The notes below the pieces were generated by a model. The model was given only the letters and a program-made list of their open reading frames with translations. It was not told the origin of the DNA and did not search any database. Of a stretch of 23,885 nucleotides of DNA, positions 21,505 through 23,885 are shown piece by piece (within the stretch, counting starts at the first letter, position 1; every line of letters begins with the position of its first letter). This DNA comes from a virus. The DNA lies in IMG/VR virus record IMGVR_UViG_3300025070_000241, positions 1 through 23,885 of that record. The stretch is one strand, 5' to 3'. The translations under genes and the position numbers were made by a program.

Positions 21505-21653
21505 TGGACAGAACATCAATGCTTGGATTTTCAGGTTGCCTGGCAACAATTACCCTGGGGAACTTTGATGAAATTCTTTCAGTCACAGCAGGGTTACTCA
21601 CCTGTGTTTACATGGGGTACAAAATTTATTTATTACAGAAAAATAAAAAATGA
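21504..21653 (+). CDS. Small holin-like membrane protein
   Basis: A 49-residue protein (ATG 21504-21506, TGA 21651-21653) with two hydrophobic stretches (about 5-19 and 25-44) separated by a short acidic turn (NFDEI), and a basic end LLQKNKK. LSVTAGLLTCVYMGYKIYLL resembles the second membrane span of small phage holins. It would form membrane pores for endolysin release, although no endolysin lies in the window. Its stop overlaps the ATG of the nozzle gene by 4 nt. Confidence 0.7.
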   Translation: MDRTSMLGFSGCLATITLGNFDEILSVTAGLLTCVYMGYKIYLLQKNKK

Positions 21654-23461
21654 GGTATTCAGCTTATGGCAGTTTTGATGAAAAACCTTTGCTCGATGGT
21701 GACGAAGGTTTTATTGGTCTAAACACTAGGCTAGACCCTACACAATTAAGTGAAGGGGTATTAAGTGAATCCAAAAACATAAGATTGGATAAGGGCACAG
21801 CCCGTTCAAGAAAAGGTTGCACTTTATACCTGGGGGCATCGACAAACAATGTGGAAACACCAATGGATGCTGTGCCATATGACTCAGGAAGCACCCAGGA
21901 TAATGTCCTGGTATTTTCAACAAATGGGAATGCAAAGTATGCACATATTTACAATGGTCCCACTTTGGTTAGTCAGGTTACTTTTCCTGCACTGCCTTAC
22001 AATTATACCCTGACTAATGCATTCTTACTGAACACAAAAGTTAATACTTTATTGTTCCAGGGTAAGGGACCAACACTTCCATTTACAGAAGGTGATTCAC
22101 TTGGGCATGATGTTCTGAGGCTTGCAAAAGGCGATACAGAATTTAAGCATTTTAAACAGGTTAATTTTTCAGGTCATGTTAGGAACGCAGGGGGAACAAA
22201 TGTTCATACAATTACATGCACGGAAACACCAAGTTTGAATGTTGGTGAAAAGTTTAGAGTTGTTGGGCTTATTGGTTCAGGTGGACCAACTGACAATATT
22301 TGGAAGGTGTTAAGCATTACCGACAAGGTTATAAAATTTACAAGTAGTACGACACAGCACCCTGCACTTAACTCAACAGGGGGGATCCAGGGGATTTTAT
22401 ATTCCGTGGACAATGAGTGCCCACCTGCTGACTTTGCAACCTGGGCAGGTAACCGATTAATTGTCCCGTTTGGGGACAATGAATTGGCAATTTCCTCATC
22501 TCTTTCAACCCATAATTTTCCAATTACAAACAGGTTGGTAATTGACTCAGGTGAAAGTGGATCCATAACGGCCCTGGAACCCCTGGCCGATGATTCTTTA
22601 TTAGTATTTAAAAATCATTCCATTCATGCAGTACAAGGGGTCTATGAGATGAAAGGTTCAGTTGAGGGTGGCAGGTTGGCTATAACACGAATAACTGACC
22701 AGTTAGGCTGTATCGCCCGTAAAACCATTCAGGTAATTGGTTCTGAAGTTTTATTTTTATCACCACAAGGCATTTATGGTTTATCATTAAATAGCCAAAG
22801 TGGAGGTGGAGTAGGTTTGCCTGTCCAGGCAGTACGGGTGGCAGATGTTGCTCTATCCAGGGACATTGATAATTTGATTGATAGTATAGACCAGGCAAAT
22901 GCATCTGCCTGTTTTTTCAGGGGCAGATATTATTTATGCGATGGGGATGAAATTTATGTTTACAGCACAATTTTGCAGGCTTTTGAAAGTGTGGATTCTG
23001 TGCCAAATGGAGTAATAAAATTATTTAGTATATTTTCAAGTTCATCACAACTCATTGCCCTTCATTCAAGTAGTAAAATTCTTAACCTGGAAACTAGTGA
23101 AAGTAATGTTGATACTTATTACGGGGGCACTGAAAACTTTGAATCTAAGGTTACAACCAGGGCCTACAGGTTTAAAACTTTTGAGCAAAAGCATTTCCGT
23201 CGAGCAATGGTTTCCTGGCAAGGTCAGGACTCAAATAATTCATTTCGAGTAGACATTGAAAGTGAAAACCCTGACGGAATAGACACAATAGTAAACCAAA
23301 GCAACATTGGCTCAGGTACTTTTAACACACGCACTTCTTTAAGGGGCCGAGGGGAGTCAATAAAGGCAACAATAAGTAATAACTTTGCAGGCAGGTTCTC
23401 TGCCAAACGCATTGCATTTGAAGCAATGCCTGGCAGTAGACAAACAACGGAATTTAATTAA
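21650..23461 (+). CDS. Tail nozzle/tubular protein B-like
   Basis: A 603-residue protein. The N-terminus (FIGLNTRLDPTQLSEGVLSE, then SKNIRLDKGTARSRKG) is the recognised start of podovirus tail tubular protein B/nozzle proteins ('GLN.R..P..L..G....A.N.R...G....R.G'). The body is beta-rich (propeller-like repeats, for example FATWAGNRLIVPFGDNELAI and DSLLVFKNHSIHAV). It would form the distal tail tube below the connector. CCWGG is as common here as in the head genes, unlike in the fibre block. Confidence 0.78.
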   Translation: MRYSAYGSFDEKPLLDGDEGFIGLNTRLDPTQLSEGVLSESKNIRLDKGTARSRKGCTLYLGASTNNVETPMDAVPYDSGSTQDNVLVFSTNGNAKYAHIYNGPTLVSQVTFPALPYNYTLTNAFLLNTKVNTLLFQGKGPTLPFTEGDSLGHDVLRLAKGDTEFKHFKQVNFSGHVRNAGGTNVHTITCTETPSLNVGEKFRVVGLIGSGGPTDNIWKVLSITDKVIKFTSSTTQHPALNSTGGIQGILYSVDNECPPADFATWAGNRLIVPFGDNELAISSSLSTHNFPITNRLVIDSGESGSITALEPLADDSLLVFKNHSIHAVQGVYEMKGSVEGGRLAITRITDQLGCIARKTIQVIGSEVLFLSPQGIYGLSLNSQSGGGVGLPVQAVRVADVALSRDIDNLIDSIDQANASACFFRGRYYLCDGDEIYVYSTILQAFESVDSVPNGVIKLFSIFSSSSQLIALHSSSKILNLETSESNVDTYYGGTENFESKVTTRAYRFKTFEQKHFRRAMVSWQGQDSNNSFRVDIESENPDGIDTIVNQSNIGSGTFNTRTSLRGRGESIKATISNNFAGRFSAKRIAFEAMPGSRQTTEFN

Positions 23462-23462
23462 T

Positions 23463-23885
23463 ATGAGCGATATAACACCAGGTTCAAGTTTTCAAAGTGG
23501 TCAGCAAATTACAGCAACTGACTTAAATAATTTAGTAGGTAATGCTAGTATTTCTAGTGCGGTTATTGACAACACTCACTTGAAACAAAGTAGTCTAGCT
23601 GACTCTATATTTAACTTTAATGTAATTGCCGATGCTAATGTTTCAGACAATGATTATTTTCTTATTTGGTCAGCAACTGACTCTGCTTTTCGTAGAGTCA
23701 GTAAGGGAACAATTAATTCACAAAATAATGTCAATGTCGGTGGAACAACAATTGATACTAGTGGAAATTTAAATATAACAACAGGTGACTTAGACTTAGG
23801 TACGGGTAGTTTTACCAGTCCTCAATTAGTTTTATCAGGAATCACAGCATCCATCCCTACAGGTAAAAGTATACTTTTTAGTGAT
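23463..23885 (+). CDS. Tail-fibre protein, cut by the window end
   Basis: At least 141 residues, open to the window edge. It starts MSDITPGSSFQSGQQITATD, then LNNLVGNASIS, a typical fibre-base sequence, followed by low-complexity S/T/N/G strands (DSIFNFNVIADANVSDNDYF, then repeats such as TIDTSGNLNITTGDLDLGTG). It starts one nt after the nozzle stop. CCWGG density is low, as in the fibre block at 17888-20941. The C-terminal receptor domain lies outside the window. Confidence 0.78.
   Translation, partial: MSDITPGSSFQSGQQITATDLNNLVGNASISSAVIDNTHLKQSSLADSIFNFNVIADANVSDNDYFLIWSATDSAFRRVSKGTINSQNNVNVGGTTIDTSGNLNITTGDLDLGTGSFTSPQLVLSGITASIPTGKSILFSD

Noticed and set aside
1-23885. tRNA, tmRNA or rRNA genes, riboswitches
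   Set aside because: No cloverleaf or conserved loop sequence was recognised in the gaps, which are mostly too short; a covariance search would settle it.

Overview
The window is a contiguous piece of a tailed double-stranded DNA phage genome (Caudoviricetes), G+C about 40% by eye. The head and packaging genes, a nozzle-like tail protein, several fibre or spike genes, and the absence of any tape-measure or sheath gene point to a short-tailed, podovirus-like virion. No integrase, DNA polymerase, RNA polymerase, endolysin or tRNA gene is visible. The host cannot be named. Many starts have an A/T-rich leader such as TTTATTATG instead of a Shine-Dalgarno (SD) sequence, and one promoter has a TATATTTG box. 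Both would fit Bacteroidota or a relative, but this is weak evidence.

Left arm (73-6216, all leftward): a tightly packed early operon. In order of transcription it encodes a ribbon-helix-helix (RHH) protein, a 42-residue membrane protein, a RuvC-like resolvase, a small beta-rich protein, a second RHH protein, an SSB-like protein with an acidic tip, a RecB/Cas4-like PD-(D/E)XK exonuclease, an unknown protein, a MazG-like protein, a coiled-coil protein, a prim-pol-like primase, a RepA-type helicase, a protein resembling only sigma-70 region 4, a MerR/excisionase-type HTH protein, a DUF3846-like protein, an acidic protein and a zinc-knuckle protein. Replication probably depends on a polymerase from the host or from outside the window.

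Centre (6217-8488): a divergent control region carries 10-bp-periodic repeats. It lies upstream of a rightward RHH regulator (6443-6688) that may be read from a leaderless mRNA. Then come hairpins between convergent genes, a second short leftward operon (6931-8041), and a 447-bp gene-free region (8042-8488) with C9 and G7AG5 tracts, phased TGTCA repeats and hairpins. This last region is the best candidate for a late promoter and/or packaging site.

Right arm (8489-23885, all rightward): large terminase, a PD-(D/E)XK-like protein, two small HTH proteins (the second a degenerate relative of the early sigma-region-4 protein), portal, two small proteins, scaffold, a DUF5309/SU10-like major capsid protein with a strong SD and a strong downstream terminator, two tandem paralogous connector-type proteins, small virion-type proteins, a fibre/beta-helix/LamG receptor-binding block, three small membrane proteins that look like a lysis cassette, a nozzle-like protein, and a further fibre gene cut by the window edge.

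The most unusual signals are a roughly seven- to eight-fold excess of the palindrome CCWGG in every frame and in non-coding DNA, which falls sharply in the fibre block, and the pair of sigma-region-4-only proteins, one in each transcription arm. Small genes at 5051, 5916, 6037, 7889, 13452, 17730, 21391 and 21504, and the partial gene at 23463, were found by reading the sequence directly.
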